Shown piece after piece: positions 1-15,830 of a stretch of 64,000 bases of DNA. The stretch is taken from contig NZ_JABLSI010000009.1 in the NCBI RefSeq assembly GCF_019303475.1, positions 47,978 through 111,977 of the forward strand. The letters run 5' to 3'. Numbering within the stretch: the stretch's first letter is position 1; each line of letters begins with the position of its first letter. The notes beneath the pieces were generated by a model, which saw only the letters and a program-made list of their open reading frames with translations, ran no database searches and was not told the origin of the DNA. This DNA comes from Streptomyces sp. JJ38. GTDB lineage: Bacteria; Actinomycetota; Actinomycetes; Streptomycetales; Streptomycetaceae. The position numbers were made by a program, and so were the translations under genes.

Positions 1-2139
<2,139 letters not shown>

Positions 2140-2278
2140 ACGGCCGGAACGGGCACTTTCCCGCCCGCCCCGGCCGTTCACACCTCGGCCGGTCGCACGG
2201 CCGGAAGACGGTACCGTGCGGTGAACTGAACGGTGGGCGTGCGGAGATCGCGCGCTCCGGACGACGGAGTGGTACCGG

Positions 2279-3184
2279 ATGCAGCAGTACGTGGGACCCG
2301 CACACGGCGGGCGCCCTCCCGCCCCTCCCGGCCACCCGCCGCCTCCTCCCGGGCCGTCGGCCGCCCGCGGACCCGGCTGGGCGGGTCCGCCGCCGCACGG
2401 TGCGCCGCCCGCCGTCCCGCCCCGTCCCGCGCCGGGCGAGCCGGCTCCCGCACCGCAGCCGACCGCCCCGCCGCATCCCGGTGGCGGCTCCCAGCCCGCG
2501 CCCCCGCCGCGCTCCGAGGGCACCGGCCAGGTGCGGCTGCCGGTCGGCGCCCCGGTGCAGATACCCACACCCCCGGCACGGCCCACCCCCGGCACGGCTC
2601 CGCAGGACGGTCCGTTGGAGGCCACCCAGGTCCCCGTCGCCGTCCTGCTCATCGGCCCGGCCGGAGCGGGCAAGACGACCGTCGCCCGCTACTGGGCCGA
2701 GCGCCGCCGGGTGCCCACGGCCCACATCAGCCTCGACGACGTCCGCGAGTGGGTGCGCGCCGGTTTCGCCGACCCGCAGCGGGGCTGGAGCGACGGCTCC
2801 GAGGCCCAGTACCGGCTGGCCCGCCGGACCTGCGGCTTCGCCGCCCGGAACTTTTTGGCCAACGGCATCTCCTGCATCCTCGACGACGCCGTCTTCCCCG
2901 ACTGGCCGGTCGTCGGCCTGGGCGGCTGGAAGCGCCACGTCGGCCCCGGGCTCATCCCCGTCGTCCTGCTGCCCGGTCTCGACGTCGTCCTCGAACGCAA
3001 CGCCGAGCGCAGCGGCAACCGCCGGCTCTCCGACGAGGAGGTGGCCCGCATCCACGGCCGCATGGCCGGCTGGTACAGCAGCGGACTGCCCATCATCGAC
3101 AACACCCGGCACGGCGTGGAGGCCACCGCGCGGCTGTTGGACGAGGCCGTCGCCCGCAGCCTCGCCAGCCCGCCCTCCTGGTAA
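2279..3184 (+). CDS. P-loop ATPase/kinase-like protein with proline-rich N-terminus
   Basis: A 301-aa protein in two parts. Residues 1 to about 105 are an extreme Pro/Gly/Ala-rich, probably disordered region. Residues from about 120 form a P-loop domain with Walker A GPAGAGKTT near 126-134 and a SLDDVREW segment after it, resembling zeta-toxin or polynucleotide-kinase-like small-molecule kinases. The C-terminal part has the LLPGLDVVLERNAERSGNR segment typical of LID or arginine-finger regions in such kinases. No specific substrate can be assigned. It lies between aroQ and the M24-like gene, about 140 nt after aroQ. Confidence 0.8.
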   Translation: MQQYVGPAHGGRPPAPPGHPPPPPGPSAARGPGWAGPPPHGAPPAVPPRPAPGEPAPAPQPTAPPHPGGGSQPAPPPRSEGTGQVRLPVGAPVQIPTPPARPTPGTAPQDGPLEATQVPVAVLLIGPAGAGKTTVARYWAERRRVPTAHISLDDVREWVRAGFADPQRGWSDGSEAQYRLARRTCGFAARNFLANGISCILDDAVFPDWPVVGLGGWKRHVGPGLIPVVLLPGLDVVLERNAERSGNRRLSDEEVARIHGRMAGWYSSGLPIIDNTRHGVEATARLLDEAVARSLASPPSW

Positions 3185-3228
3185 CCCCCGTCCGGCCCCG
3201 CTCGGACGGCCCCCCGGCCCGCCGCGCC

Positions 3229-3234
3229 GTAGGC
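3229..3234 (+). promoter_or_regulatory. -10 hexamer of a probable leaderless promoter
   Basis: TAGGCT lies 7 nt before the ATG at 3242, and no Shine-Dalgarno sequence stands in the usual position. This spacing would start transcription at or next to the start codon. No good -35 hexamer is visible. Confidence 0.45.
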
Positions 3235-3241
3235 TCGGTGC

Positions 3242-4357
3242 ATGTCCGAGGTGCACATGGCCCGACGCTCCCGCCTCCGCGAACGCTCCACGGCGACCGG
3301 GGCGGCCGACGGAACGGCCGTCCTGGTCTCCACCCCGGCCAACCTGCGATACCTCACCGGCACCGCCCCGCCCGATGCCGTCCTGCTGCTCGACCCGGAC
3401 GGGTACGACACCCTGGTGACCCGCGCCAGCGGCGTCCCGCCCGCCCTGGGCGACGGAACGGACGCCCTGCGGGTGCGCGCCCTGACCGCACCCGGCGGTG
3501 ACCCCGTCGTCACCGCCGCGGAGCTGGCGGGCCGGGGCCGCATCCGCGTCCTCGCGGTGGAGGAGCACCACCTCACGGTGGCCCGCCACCGGGCCCTGGC
3601 GGCCGTGGCCCCGCATCTGCGCCTCGCCGACCTGGGCACCGCTGTGGAGCAGCAGCGGCTGGTCAAGGACGAGGACGAGATCGCCGCCCTGCGCATCGCG
3701 GCCGAGATCACCGACCAGGCCCTCGGGGAGCTGCTGGAGTCGATCCTCGTGGGCCGCACCGAGCGCCACCTGGCCCTGGAGCTGGAACGGCGGCTGATCG
3801 ACCACGGCGCCGAGGGGTCGGCCTTTCCCACCAGCGTCGGCACCGGGCGGAACTCCGGGCTCGCCGATCACGTCCCCACCGACCGCAGGGTGGAGGAGGG
3901 CGACTTCCTCACGGTGCGCCTCGGCGCACGCTACCGCGGGTACCGGTGTCGCATCGGTCGCACGTTCGTCATCGGCACGGCCCCGGCCGACTGGCAGATC
4001 CAGCTGTACGACCTGGTGTTCGGCGCCGAGCGGGCGGCACGGGAGGCGCTCGCCCCCGGGGCGCAGTACCGCGCGGTGGACCGCGCGGCGCGCCAACTCC
4101 TGGACGCGGAAGGGTACCCGGACGCCCTCGGCCGGGCGGTGGGCGCGGGGGTGGGCCTCGAAATCGGAGAGGACCCACTCCTGTCCCCCGAGGCCGTGGG
4201 TAAACTGGACGCTTGTGTGCCGGTCACCGTCGAGCCGGGGGTTCACCTCCCCGGGCGGGGCGGAGTCCGGATCGATGACACACTCGTCGTCCGTGCTCAG
4301 TCGGACGGCGGGCCGGAGCTACTCACCATCACGACCAAGGAGCTGCTCGCTCTGTAG
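3242..4357 (+). CDS. M24 (aminopeptidase P/prolidase-like) family protein, probably inactive
   Basis: A 371-aa protein with an N-terminal creatinase-like domain and a C-terminal pita-bread domain of the M24B family. Active M24B peptidases bind two metals through D, D, H, E and E. Here the first motif reads [19 protein letters not shown], so both Asp positions are Arg. The GHG histidine motif reads [10 protein letters not shown], so that His is Ala and the usual second His is Gly. EPG is kept and RIED has become RIDD. At least three of five metal ligands are lost while the fold sequence is preserved. I infer a pseudoenzyme with a binding or regulatory role. It sits directly upstream of efp. 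Confidence 0.88.
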   Translation: MSEVHMARRSRLRERSTATGAADGTAVLVSTPANLRYLTGTAPPDAVLLLDPDGYDTLVTRASGVPPALGDGTDALRVRALTAPGGDPVVTAAELAGRGRIRVLAVEEHHLTVARHRALAAVAPHLRLADLGTAVEQQRLVKDEDEIAALRIAAEITDQALGELLESILVGRTERHLALELERRLIDHGAEGSAFPTSVGTGRNSGLADHVPTDRRVEEGDFLTVRLGARYRGYRCRIGRTFVIGTAPADWQIQLYDLVFGAERAAREALAPGAQYRAVDRAARQLLDAEGYPDALGRAVGAGVGLEIGEDPLLSPEAVGKLDACVPVTVEPGVHLPGRGGVRIDDTLVVRAQSDGGPELLTITTKELLAL

Positions 4358-4428
4358 CGTGCCGGCCGGTCCCCGGGCCGGGCGGGCCTTGGTCCCGTAA
4401 AGCAGCGTCTGTAGGAGATTCCGCGACC

Positions 4429-4995
4429 GTGGCCACCACGAACGACCTGAAGAACGGCATGGTGCTCAAGCTCGACGCGGGCCAGCTCTGGTCCGTTGTC
4501 GAGTTCCAGCACGTCAAGCCCGGCAAGGGCCCTGCCTTCGTGCGCACCAAGCTGAAGAACGTGCTGTCCGGCAAGATCGTCGACAAGACGTTCAACGCCG
4601 GCACGAAGGTCGAGACGGCCACCGTGGACCGACGCACGATGCAGTTCTCGTACATGGACGGCGAGTACTTCGTCTTCATGGACATGAGCACGTACGACCA
4701 GCTCCCCGTCGACCGCAAGACCGTCGGCGAGGCCGCCAACTACCTCATCGAGGGCTTCGAGGCCACGGTGGCGATGTACGAGGGCAACGTCCTCTTCGTC
4801 GAGCTGCCCGCCTCCGTCGAGCTGACCATCGAGCACACCGACCCGGGCGTCCAGGGCGACCGTTCCACCGGCGGCACCAAGCCCGCCCGCCTGGAGACCG
4901 GCTTCGAGATCGGCGTCCCGCTGTTCATCACCACCGGCGAGAAGGTCAAGGTCGACACCCGCTCCGGCGAGTACCTCGGCCGGGTGAACAGCTAA
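4429..4995 (+). CDS. efp: Translation elongation factor P
   Basis: A 188-aa protein that relieves ribosome stalling at polyproline stretches. Three beta-barrel domains are covered end to end. The loop that reaches the peptidyl-transferase centre reads KPGKGPAF with the key Lys near residue 33. No EpmA/EpmB or rhamnosylation gene is nearby, consistent with actinobacterial EF-P that works unmodified. The GTG start at 4429 has AGGAG at 4413-4417. nusB starts 3 nt after the stop. Confidence 0.97.
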   Translation: MATTNDLKNGMVLKLDAGQLWSVVEFQHVKPGKGPAFVRTKLKNVLSGKIVDKTFNAGTKVETATVDRRTMQFSYMDGEYFVFMDMSTYDQLPVDRKTVGEAANYLIEGFEATVAMYEGNVLFVELPASVELTIEHTDPGVQGDRSTGGTKPARLETGFEIGVPLFITTGEKVKVDTRSGEYLGRVNS

Positions 4996-4997
4996 CC

Positions 4998-5423
4998 GTG
5001 GCCGCTCGCACCAAGGCACGCAAGCGGGCCTTCCAGATCCTCTTCGAGTCGGACCAGCGCGGCGCCGACGTCGCCTCGGTCCTGGCGGACTGGGTCCGGC
5101 ACGCCCGCAGCGACACCCGGCAGCCGCCCGTGAGCGCGTACACGATGCAGCTCGTGGAGGGGTACGCCAAGCACGCGGACCGCATCGACGAGCTGATCTC
5201 CTCGCACTCGGTCGGCTGGACGCTGGACCGGATGCCGGCCGTCGACCGCAACCTGCTGCGGCTGGGCGCGTACGAGCTGCTGTGGGAGGAGGAGACGCCC
5301 GACGCCGTGGTCCTCGACGAGTGTGTCCAGCTCGCCAAGGAGTTCTCCACGGACGAGTCGCCCGCCTTCATCAACGGCCTCCTCGGCCGGCTGAAGGATC
5401 TCGGCCCGACTCTGCGCGGCTGA
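4998..5423 (+). CDS. nusB: Transcription antitermination factor NusB
   Basis: A 141-aa all-helical RNA-binding protein. With S10 it binds boxA RNA in rRNA antitermination complexes. The N-terminal ARTKARKRAFQILFESD and the C-terminal VVLDECVQLAKEFSTDESPAFINGLLGRL segments are diagnostic. It begins with GTG 3 nt after the efp stop, so the two are probably co-transcribed. A perfect 18-bp terminator hairpin follows. Confidence 0.96.
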   Translation: MAARTKARKRAFQILFESDQRGADVASVLADWVRHARSDTRQPPVSAYTMQLVEGYAKHADRIDELISSHSVGWTLDRMPAVDRNLLRLGAYELLWEEETPDAVVLDECVQLAKEFSTDESPAFINGLLGRLKDLGPTLRG

Positions 5424-5459
5424 AACCCGGCGGCGGACGGCTCACCGACACCCCGACGC

Positions 5460-5499
5460 AAGGCCCCGGAACCCGCTCGGAAGCGGGTTCCGGGGCCTT
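5460..5499 (+). terminator. Terminator downstream of nusB
   Basis: A perfect 18-bp inverted repeat (5460-5477 with 5482-5499) around a CGGA tetraloop begins 37 nt after the nusB stop. The arms start with AAGG and end with CCTT. There is no long T-run, which is usual for Streptomyces terminators. Confidence 0.9.
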
Positions 5500-5614
5500 C
5501 GCCGTGGGCTGACCGGAAGACCGCCCGGGCAGCCGCACCCCGCCCGGCGGCCGCGCTCTGGGCCCGGCGGGGGCGGTGCGGCGCACGGTGGGCGGGTGTG
5601 CGACGGGGCTCCCT

Positions 5615-5659
5615 GTGCCTCCGCCCCCCGCCCGGAAGCCGGGCGGGGGGCGGAGGCAC
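5615..5659. terminator. Terminator downstream of bldD
   Basis: A perfect 21-bp inverted repeat (5615-5635 with 5639-5659) with an AAG loop ends 22 nt before the bldD stop codon on the minus strand. It can terminate bldD transcripts and, because it is symmetric, also read-through from nusB. Confidence 0.88.
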
Positions 5660-5680
5660 GTTTCTTCGGAGGTCTCGCCG

Positions 5681-6181
5681 TCAGGCGTCCTCGTGGGCGA
5701 CCGCGCGGCGCGCGTCCGCGTCCAGCACGCCCCAGCTGATCAGCTGCTCGGTCAGCACCGAGGGCGACTGGTCGTAGATGACGGCCAGTGTGCGCAGGTC
5801 GTCCTGGCGGATCGAGAGCACCTTGCCGTTGTAGTCGCCGCGCTGGCTCTGGATCGTCGCCGCGTAACGCTGCAACGGCCCGGCCTTGTCGGCCGGGACG
5901 TGGGCGAGGCGCTCCAGGTCCAAAACGAGCTTCGGCGGCGGCTCGGCTGCTCCACCCGGCGTGCTGCCGGGCAGCAGTTCCTGCACCGGGACGCCGTAGA
6001 AGTCCGCCAGCTCGGCGAGGCGCTGCACGGTCACCGCGCGGTCCCCGCGCTCGTACGAGCCCACCACGACCGCCTTCCAGCGGCCCTGGGACTTCTCTTC
6101 GACGCCATGGAGGGAGAGGCCCTGCTGGGTGCGGATCGCCCGGAGCTTGGCTCCGAGCTGTTTGGCGTATTCGCTGGACAT
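5681..6181 (-). CDS. bldD: Developmental master repressor BldD
   Basis: A 166-aa XRE-type DNA-binding protein that represses sporulation and antibiotic-regulator genes during vegetative growth. Residues 1-70 form the helix-turn-helix domain. The C-terminal domain carries the c-di-GMP signature RGD (114-116), eight residues, then RQDD (125-128), matching the RxD-X8-RxxD motif that binds the tetrameric c-di-GMP that dimerises BldD. The ATG at 6181 is chosen because GGGGAG lies just upstream and the length matches characterised BldD. A longer frame upstream has no family support. A BldD-box match upstream suggests autoregulation. Confidence 0.98.
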   Translation of the reverse strand: MSSEYAKQLGAKLRAIRTQQGLSLHGVEEKSQGRWKAVVVGSYERGDRAVTVQRLAELADFYGVPVQELLPGSTPGGAAEPPPKLVLDLERLAHVPADKAGPLQRYAATIQSQRGDYNGKVLSIRQDDLRTLAVIYDQSPSVLTEQLISWGVLDADARRAVAHEDA

Positions 6182-6205
6182 GTGGCTCCCCGGAAAGAGG
6201 CGTTG

Positions 6206-6235
6206 GTAACTCACTGTGAGGTTACGCAGCGTAAT
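6206..6235. promoter_or_regulatory. BldD operator in the bldD upstream region
   Basis: GTTACGCAGCGTAAT at 6221-6235 fits the published BldD box, nTnACnC(A/T)GnGTnAn, at every fixed position. It is abutted by a second palindrome, TCAC-T-GTGA at 6211-6219, flanked by GTAAC and GTTAC arms (6206-6210 and 6221-6225). The sites lie 25-54 nt upstream of the bldD ATG on the minus strand, consistent with the known autorepression. Confidence 0.75.
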
Positions 6236-6450
6236 GTACGCCGTCAAGCCGGGGACGTCGACCACCTGTGCCGCATCGGCCCCACCAGCCTCGCCAGCCC
6301 CCGCTGACCAGCGGTGATGTGAAAGTCGGAGCGTCGGCCGTCCGGGGGGCCGTCCGAGCGGTTCCCGCGGCCGCCGCGCGACGGACGCCCCCGGGGCGGC
6401 GGCGGACGCCCGGCCGCCGCCTGGTACCGTTGACGCGCACCACCAGGCGT

Positions 6451-7125
<675 letters not shown>

Positions 7126-7232
7126 CGCCCACCGGCGCACCGACGACTCCCGCCGAGACACCCGGCCGGGCCCGCCACGCGCGCCCGCCCGGCCACCCGG
7201 CACGCCCGTCCCCACCCCACGGAAGGCAACAG

Positions 7233-8234
7233 ATGAAGCGCCACCTCATCTCGGCCGCCGATCTCTCCCGCGACGACGCCGTCCTCATCCTCGACACCGC
7301 CGAGGAGCTGGGCCGCCTCGCCGACCGGCCGATCAAGAAGCTGCCCACCCTGCGCGGCCGCACCGTCGTCAACCTCTTCTTCGAGGACTCCACCCGCACC
7401 CGCATCTCCTTCGAGGCGGCGGCCAAACGGCTCTCCGCCGACGTGATCAACTTCTCCGCGAAGGGGTCCTCGGTCTCCAAGGGCGAGTCCCTGAAGGACA
7501 CGGCGCTGACCCTGGAGGCGATGGGCGCGGACGCCGTCGTCATCCGGCACCACGACTCCGGGGCCCCGCACCGGCTGGCCACCTCGGGCTGGATCGGCGG
7601 CTCGGTCGTCAACGCCGGGGACGGCACCCACGAGCACCCCACCCAGGCCCTGCTGGACGCCTTCACGTTGCGCCGCCGCCTCGGCGCGGGCACCGGGAAG
7701 GACCTCAGCGGCCGCCGGGTCACCATCGTCGGGGACATCCTGCACAGCCGCGTCGCCCGTTCGGGCGTCCGGCTGCTGAGCACCCTCGGCGCCGAGGTCA
7801 CCCTCGTCGCCCCGCCCACGCTCGTCCCCGTCGGCGTCGACGCCTGGCCGTGCGAGGTCTCGTACGACCTGGACGCCGTGCTCGGCAAGTCCGACGCCGT
7901 CATGATGCTGCGCGTGCAGCGCGAACGCATGAACGCCGCCTACTTCCCCACCGAGCGCGAGTACGCCCGCCGCTACGGGCTGGACGGCACCCGCATGGCC
8001 CGCATGCCCGAACACGCCGTCGTCATGCACCCCGGGCCGATGAACCGCGGTATGGAGATCACCGCCGACGTCGCCGACTCGCCCCGCTGTACCGCCGTCG
8101 AGCAGGTCACCAACGGGGTCAGCACGCGCATGGCCGTCCTGTATCTGCTGCTCGGCGGCGCGCTGCCCGGCGGAGCCCCCGCCGGGACGGCCGCCGACAC
8201 CACCCACGAGAGCACCGCCGAGGAGACCAAGTGA
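7233..8234 (+). CDS. pyrB: Aspartate carbamoyltransferase catalytic subunit
   Basis: A 333-aa enzyme that condenses carbamoyl phosphate and aspartate, the committed pyrimidine step. The carbamoyl-phosphate motif [15 protein letters not shown], the K of [10 protein letters not shown], and [10 protein letters not shown] are all intact. No pyrI regulatory subunit is encoded nearby, as in other actinobacteria. The ATG at 7233 follows a GGAAGG site. A 107-nt gap separates it from pyrR, and its stop overlaps pyrC by GTGA. Confidence 0.97.
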   Translation: MKRHLISAADLSRDDAVLILDTAEELGRLADRPIKKLPTLRGRTVVNLFFEDSTRTRISFEAAAKRLSADVINFSAKGSSVSKGESLKDTALTLEAMGADAVVIRHHDSGAPHRLATSGWIGGSVVNAGDGTHEHPTQALLDAFTLRRRLGAGTGKDLSGRRVTIVGDILHSRVARSGVRLLSTLGAEVTLVAPPTLVPVGVDAWPCEVSYDLDAVLGKSDAVMMLRVQRERMNAAYFPTEREYARRYGLDGTRMARMPEHAVVMHPGPMNRGMEITADVADSPRCTAVEQVTNGVSTRMAVLYLLLGGALPGGAPAGTAADTTHESTAEETK

Positions 8235-9523
8235 CCACCGAGAAGACCCTGATCCGCGGCGCGCGCGTCCTCGGCGGCCCCGCCCAGGACGTCCTCGTCG
8301 CGGGCGAGAGCATCGCGGAGGTCGGCACCGGGCTGTCCGCCGCCGGCGCGACCGTCGTCGAGGCCGAGGGGCTCGTCCTCCTGCCCGGCCTGGTCGACCT
8401 GCACACGCACCTGCGCGAGCCCGGCCGCGAGGACTCCGAGACGGTCCTCACCGGCACCCGGGCCGCGGCCAGGGGCGGCTTCACCGCGGTGCACGCGATG
8501 GCCAACACCTTCCCCGTCGCCGACACCGCGGGCGTCGTCGAGCAGGTGTGGCGCCTCGGCCGCGAGTTCGGCTACTGCGACGTGCAGCCCGTCGGCGCCG
8601 TCACCGTCGGGCTCGCGGGCAAGCAGCTCGCCGAGCTGGGGGCCATGCACGAGTCGGCGGCCGGGGTCACCGTCTTCTCCGACGACGGCAAGTGCGTGGA
8701 CGACGCGGTGATCATGCGCCGCGCCCTGGAGTACGTGAAGGCCTTCGACGGCGTCGTCGCCCAGCACGCGCAGGAGCCGCGGCTGACCGAGGGCGCCCAG
8801 ATGAACGAGGGCGTCGTCTCCGCCGAGCTGGGTCTCGGCGGCTGGCCGGCCGTCGCGGAGGAGTCGATCGTCTCCCGCGACGTCCTCCTCGCCGCGCACG
8901 TCGGCTCCCGTGTGCACATCTGCCACCTGTCCACCGCCGGCTCGGTGGAGATCGTGCGCTGGGCCAAGTCCAAGGGCTGGAACGTCACCGCCGAGGTCAC
9001 CCCCCACCACCTGCTGCTCACCGACGAGCTGGTCCGCTCCTACGACCCCGTCTACAAGGTCAACCCGCCGCTGCGCACCCAGGACGACGTCCTCGCCCTG
9101 CGCGCCGCCCTGGCCGACGGCACGATCGACTGCGTGGCCACCGACCACGCCCCGCACCCGCACGAGGACAAGGACTGCGAGTGGGGCGCCGCCGCCATGG
9201 GCATGGTGGGCCTGGAGACGGCCCTGTCCGTCGTGCAGCACACCATGGTCGACACCGGGCTGCTGGACTGGGCCCAGGTCGCCGACCGGATGTCGTTCCG
9301 GCCCGCCCGCATCGGCCGCCTGACCGGCCAGGGGCGTCCCGTCTCGCCCGGCGAGCCCGCCAACCTCACGCTCGTCGATCCGGCATACCGTGGACAGGTG
9401 AACCCCGCGGGCTTCGCCTCGCGCAGCCGTAACACCCCCTACCGGGACCGCGAGCTGCCGGGCCGCGTCACGCACACCTTCCTGCGGGGCCGGGCCACGG
9501 TGACAGACGGGAACCTCGCGTGA
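8231..9523 (+). CDS. pyrC: Dihydroorotase (class I)
   Basis: A 430-aa amidohydrolase that cyclises carbamoyl-aspartate. The metal-binding motif [10 protein letters not shown] lies near residue 58, HICHLST in the middle, and the ATDHAPHP metal ligand late in the protein. Length and motifs fit the class I enzymes. The GTG start at 8231 overlaps the pyrB stop, and the TGA at 9521-9523 overlaps the GTG of the next gene. Confidence 0.96.
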   Translation: MTTEKTLIRGARVLGGPAQDVLVAGESIAEVGTGLSAAGATVVEAEGLVLLPGLVDLHTHLREPGREDSETVLTGTRAAARGGFTAVHAMANTFPVADTAGVVEQVWRLGREFGYCDVQPVGAVTVGLAGKQLAELGAMHESAAGVTVFSDDGKCVDDAVIMRRALEYVKAFDGVVAQHAQEPRLTEGAQMNEGVVSAELGLGGWPAVAEESIVSRDVLLAAHVGSRVHICHLSTAGSVEIVRWAKSKGWNVTAEVTPHHLLLTDELVRSYDPVYKVNPPLRTQDDVLALRAALADGTIDCVATDHAPHPHEDKDCEWGAAAMGMVGLETALSVVQHTMVDTGLLDWAQVADRMSFRPARIGRLTGQGRPVSPGEPANLTLVDPAYRGQVNPAGFASRSRNTPYRDRELPGRVTHTFLRGRATVTDGNLA

Positions 9524-10131
9524 ACGCAACGGTACGGACTTACCTCGCCGACACCGCCCTCGCGGCCGAGCGCCAGTCGCAGGAGGTGACGGACTGGGCC
9601 TCCCGGATCGGGTGGACGGTCGGCATCCTGCTTGTCATCGCGCTGGTGTACTGGCTGATGCGCGAGGGCTGGAAGTGGCGCGCCACGCTCCAGCACGACC
9701 TGCCCGAGCCCGCCGCCGTCCCCGAGGACGCCGGAGCCGCGCAGCTGACGCTCGACGGCCGCTACCACGGCAGCACCACCGCGGGCCAGTGGCTCGACCG
9801 CATCGTCGCGCACGGCCTCGGCACCCGCAGCCGGGCGGAGCTGACCCTCACGGACGAGGGCCTCACCGTGCTGCGTCCCGGTGCCCGGGACTTCTTCGTC
9901 CCCACCGACGCACTGCGCGGCGCCCGGCTCGACAAGGGCATCGCCGGCAAGGTCCTCACCGAGGGCGGCCTGCTGGTGATCACCTGGCAGCTCGGCACCC
10001 GCACCCTGGACTCCGGCTTCCGAGCCGATCACCCCGCCGAACACGCGGCGTGGGTCGAGGCGGTCACCACCGTCACCACCTCCTCCGGCGACAGTGCCGT
10101 CGCCGGGCAGCACGACCGGGAAGGCGCATGA
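9520..10131 (+). CDS. Membrane-anchored PH-like domain protein of the pyr cluster
   Basis: A 203-aa protein of unknown function. One transmembrane helix (about residues 28-46, [17 protein letters not shown]) is followed by a cytoplasmic domain with alternating strands ([12 protein letters not shown].. and LLVITWQLG) that resembles a bacterial PH-like barrel. It is locked between pyrC (GTGA overlap) and carA (ATGATG overlap). A membrane protein at the same place occurs in the Mycobacterium tuberculosis pyr operon (Rv1382). Conserved position suggests a link to pyrimidine synthesis or to membrane placement of the enzymes, but nothing shows its job directly. Confidence 0.85.
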   Translation: MNATVRTYLADTALAAERQSQEVTDWASRIGWTVGILLVIALVYWLMREGWKWRATLQHDLPEPAAVPEDAGAAQLTLDGRYHGSTTAGQWLDRIVAHGLGTRSRAELTLTDEGLTVLRPGARDFFVPTDALRGARLDKGIAGKVLTEGGLLVITWQLGTRTLDSGFRADHPAEHAAWVEAVTTVTTSSGDSAVAGQHDREGA

Positions 10132-11265
10132 TGACGACCTCCACCCGTACCACCGCACCGGCAGCCGCCGTACTCGTCCTGGAGGACGGCCGGGTCTTTC
10201 GCGGCCGTCCCTACGGGGCCGTGGGCGAGACCTTCGGCGAGGCCGTCTTCTCCACTGGCATGACCGGCTACCAGGAGACCCTCACCGACCCCTCCTACCA
10301 TCGCCAGGTCGTCGTGATGACCGCCCCCCACGTGGGCAACACCGGCGTCAACGACGAGGACCCCGAGTCGCGGCGCATCTGGGTCGCCGGCTACGTCGTC
10401 CGCGACCCCGCCCGCGTCCCGTCCAGCTGGCGGTCCGTGCGCACGCTCGACGAGGAGCTGGCCGCACAGGGGGTCGTGGGCATCAGCGGCATCGACACCC
10501 GGGCCCTGACCCGTCACCTGCGCGAGCGTGGCGCGATGCGTGTCGGCATCTTCTCCGGAGACGCCGTCGAGACCGACGCGGCGCTGCTCGCCCGCGTCCG
10601 GCAGGCGCCGGAGATGAAGGGCGCCGACCTGTGCGGCGAGGTGGCCACCCGCGAGCCCTACGTCGTCCCGGCCGTCGGCGAGAAGCGCTTCACCGTGGCC
10701 GCCGTCGACCTCGGCATCAAGGGCATGACCCCGCACCGCATGGCCGAGCGCGGCATCGAGGTGCACGTCCTGCCGGCCTCGTCCTCGCTGGAGGACGTCT
10801 ACGCCGTGCGCCCCGACGGCGTCTTCTTCTCCAACGGACCCGGCGACCCGGCCACGGCCGACCACCCCGTCTCGCTCGTGCGGGGCGTGCTGGAGCGCGG
10901 CACCCCGCTGTTCGGGATCTGCTTCGGCAACCAGGTCCTCGGCCGTGCCCTCGGCTTCGGCACCTTCAAGCTCAAGTACGGTCACCGCGGCATCAACCAG
11001 CCGGTGCAGGACCGTGCCACCGGCAAGGTCGAGATCACCGCGCACAACCACGGCTTCGCCGTCGACGCGCCGCTGGACGGCCCGTCGGACACGCCCTACG
11101 GGCGGGCCGAGGTCAGCCACGTGTGCCTCAACGACAACGTCGTCGAGGGGCTGCGTCTGCTCGACCGCCCCGCCTTCAGCGTCCAGTACCACCCCGAAGC
11201 GGCGGCCGGTCCGCACGACGCGGCCTACCTGTTCGACCGCTTCGTCACCCTGATGGAGGGCCAGC

Positions 11266-11273
<8 letters not shown>
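10128..11273 (+). CDS. carA: Carbamoyl-phosphate synthase small (glutaminase) subunit
   Basis: A 381-aa class I amidotransferase that releases ammonia from glutamine for CarB. The catalytic Cys is at about residue 265 in [10 protein letters not shown], with the His-Glu partners in SVQYHPEA. The motif usually reads GICLGHQ; the FGN variant keeps the nucleophile. ATG codons at 10128 and 10131 are both possible; the first gives an overlap with the upstream TGA. The stop overlaps carB by 8 nt. Confidence 0.96.
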
Positions 11274-14580
<3,307 letters not shown>

Positions 14581-14585
14581 CGGGA

Positions 14586-14612
14586 GAGGGGGACGCCGCC
14601 GGCGTCCCCCTC
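14586..14612 (+). terminator. Hairpin directly after carB, before pyrD
   Basis: GAGGGGGACGCC (14586-14597) pairs perfectly with 14601-14612 around a GCC loop, 5 nt after the carB stop. It is GC-rich without a T-run. It splits the pyr cluster, so pyrD-pyrF expression would depend on read-through or a separate promoter. Confidence 0.65.
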
Positions 14613-14708
14613 ACTCGCGTCGGGCCCGCGCCGCACCGGCCTCCGCGGCCCCCGCGCACCGGCTCCACGACCCGCGCCGCACCCGGCGCCACACGAAGGC
14701 ATCCACGC

Positions 14709-15830
14709 ATGTACCGCCTGATGTTCCACCTCCTCTTCCGCCGTCTGGACCCCGAGAAGGCCCACCACCTCGCCTTCGGCTGGATCCGGGCCCTGGCCCG
14801 CGTCCCGGTTCTCCGGACCTTCGCCGCGGCCATCCTCGCCCCGCGCCACCGCTCGCTGCGGCTGGTGGCCCTCGGCCGCCGCATGCACGGGCCGTTCGGT
14901 CTGGCCGCGGGCTTCGACAAGAACGCCGTCGGCATCGACGGGCTGACGATGCTCGGCTTCGACCACGTGGAGATCGGCACCGTCACGGCCGAGCCGCAGC
15001 CGGGCAATCCGCCCCGGCGGCTGTTCCGGCTGGTCCCCGACCGCGCCCTGATCAACCGCATGGGCTTCAACAACGAGGGCTCCGCGGCCGTGGCCGAGCG
15101 GCTGGCCGCCCGGGCCGCCACCCGGCCCCCGTTCCGCGCGCTGGTCGGCGTCAACATCGGCAAGACGAAGGTCGTCCCCGAGGAGGAGGCCGTCGCCGAC
15201 TACGTCACCTCGACCGAGCGCCTGGCGCCCTACGCGGGTTACCTCGTCGTCAACGTCTCCTCGCCCAACACCCCGGGGCTGCGGAACCTCCAGGCCACCG
15301 AGCAGCTCAGGCCGCTGCTCACCGCCGTACGCGAGGCCGCCGACCGGGTGACGACGGGACGGCGCGTGCCCCTGCTGGTCAAGATCGCCCCCGACCTGGC
15401 CGACGCCGACGTCGACGCCGTCGCGGACCTCGCCGTCGAGCTGGGCCTGGACGGGATCATCGCCACCAACACCACCATCGCCCGCGAGGGCCTCGGTCTC
15501 ACCTCGCCCGAGCGGCTGACGGAGGAGGCCGGCGGCCTGTCCGGGGCCCCGCTCAAGGAGCGCTCGCTGGAGGTCCTGCGCCGGCTGTACGCCCGCGTCG
15601 GCGACCGGCTGACCCTCGTCGGCGTCGGCGGCATCGAGACCGCCGACGACGCCTGGGAGCGCATCCTGGCCGGCGCCACCCTGGTCCAGGGCTACAGCGC
15701 CTTCGTCTACGAGGGTCCGCTGTGGCCCCGGCGCATCCACCAGGGCCTCGCCGAGCGGCTGGCCGCGAGCCCGTATCAGACCCTCGCCGACGCCGTCGGT
15801 GCCGACACCCGCAGGCCGGAGGCCCCGTGA
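14709..15830 (+). CDS. pyrD: Quinone-dependent dihydroorotate dehydrogenase (class 2)
   Basis: A 373-aa FMN enzyme that oxidises dihydroorotate to orotate and passes electrons to quinone. The N-terminal amphipathic helical part ([20 protein letters not shown]) is the membrane and quinone-binding extension of class 2 enzymes. [15 protein letters not shown] and [12 protein letters not shown] are conserved active-site segments. The ATG at 14709 follows GAAGG. It overlaps pyrF by GTGA at 15827-15830. Confidence 0.97.
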   Translation: MYRLMFHLLFRRLDPEKAHHLAFGWIRALARVPVLRTFAAAILAPRHRSLRLVALGRRMHGPFGLAAGFDKNAVGIDGLTMLGFDHVEIGTVTAEPQPGNPPRRLFRLVPDRALINRMGFNNEGSAAVAERLAARAATRPPFRALVGVNIGKTKVVPEEEAVADYVTSTERLAPYAGYLVVNVSSPNTPGLRNLQATEQLRPLLTAVREAADRVTTGRRVPLLVKIAPDLADADVDAVADLAVELGLDGIIATNTTIAREGLGLTSPERLTEEAGGLSGAPLKERSLEVLRRLYARVGDRLTLVGVGGIETADDAWERILAGATLVQGYSAFVYEGPLWPRRIHQGLAERLAASPYQTLADAVGADTRRPEAP

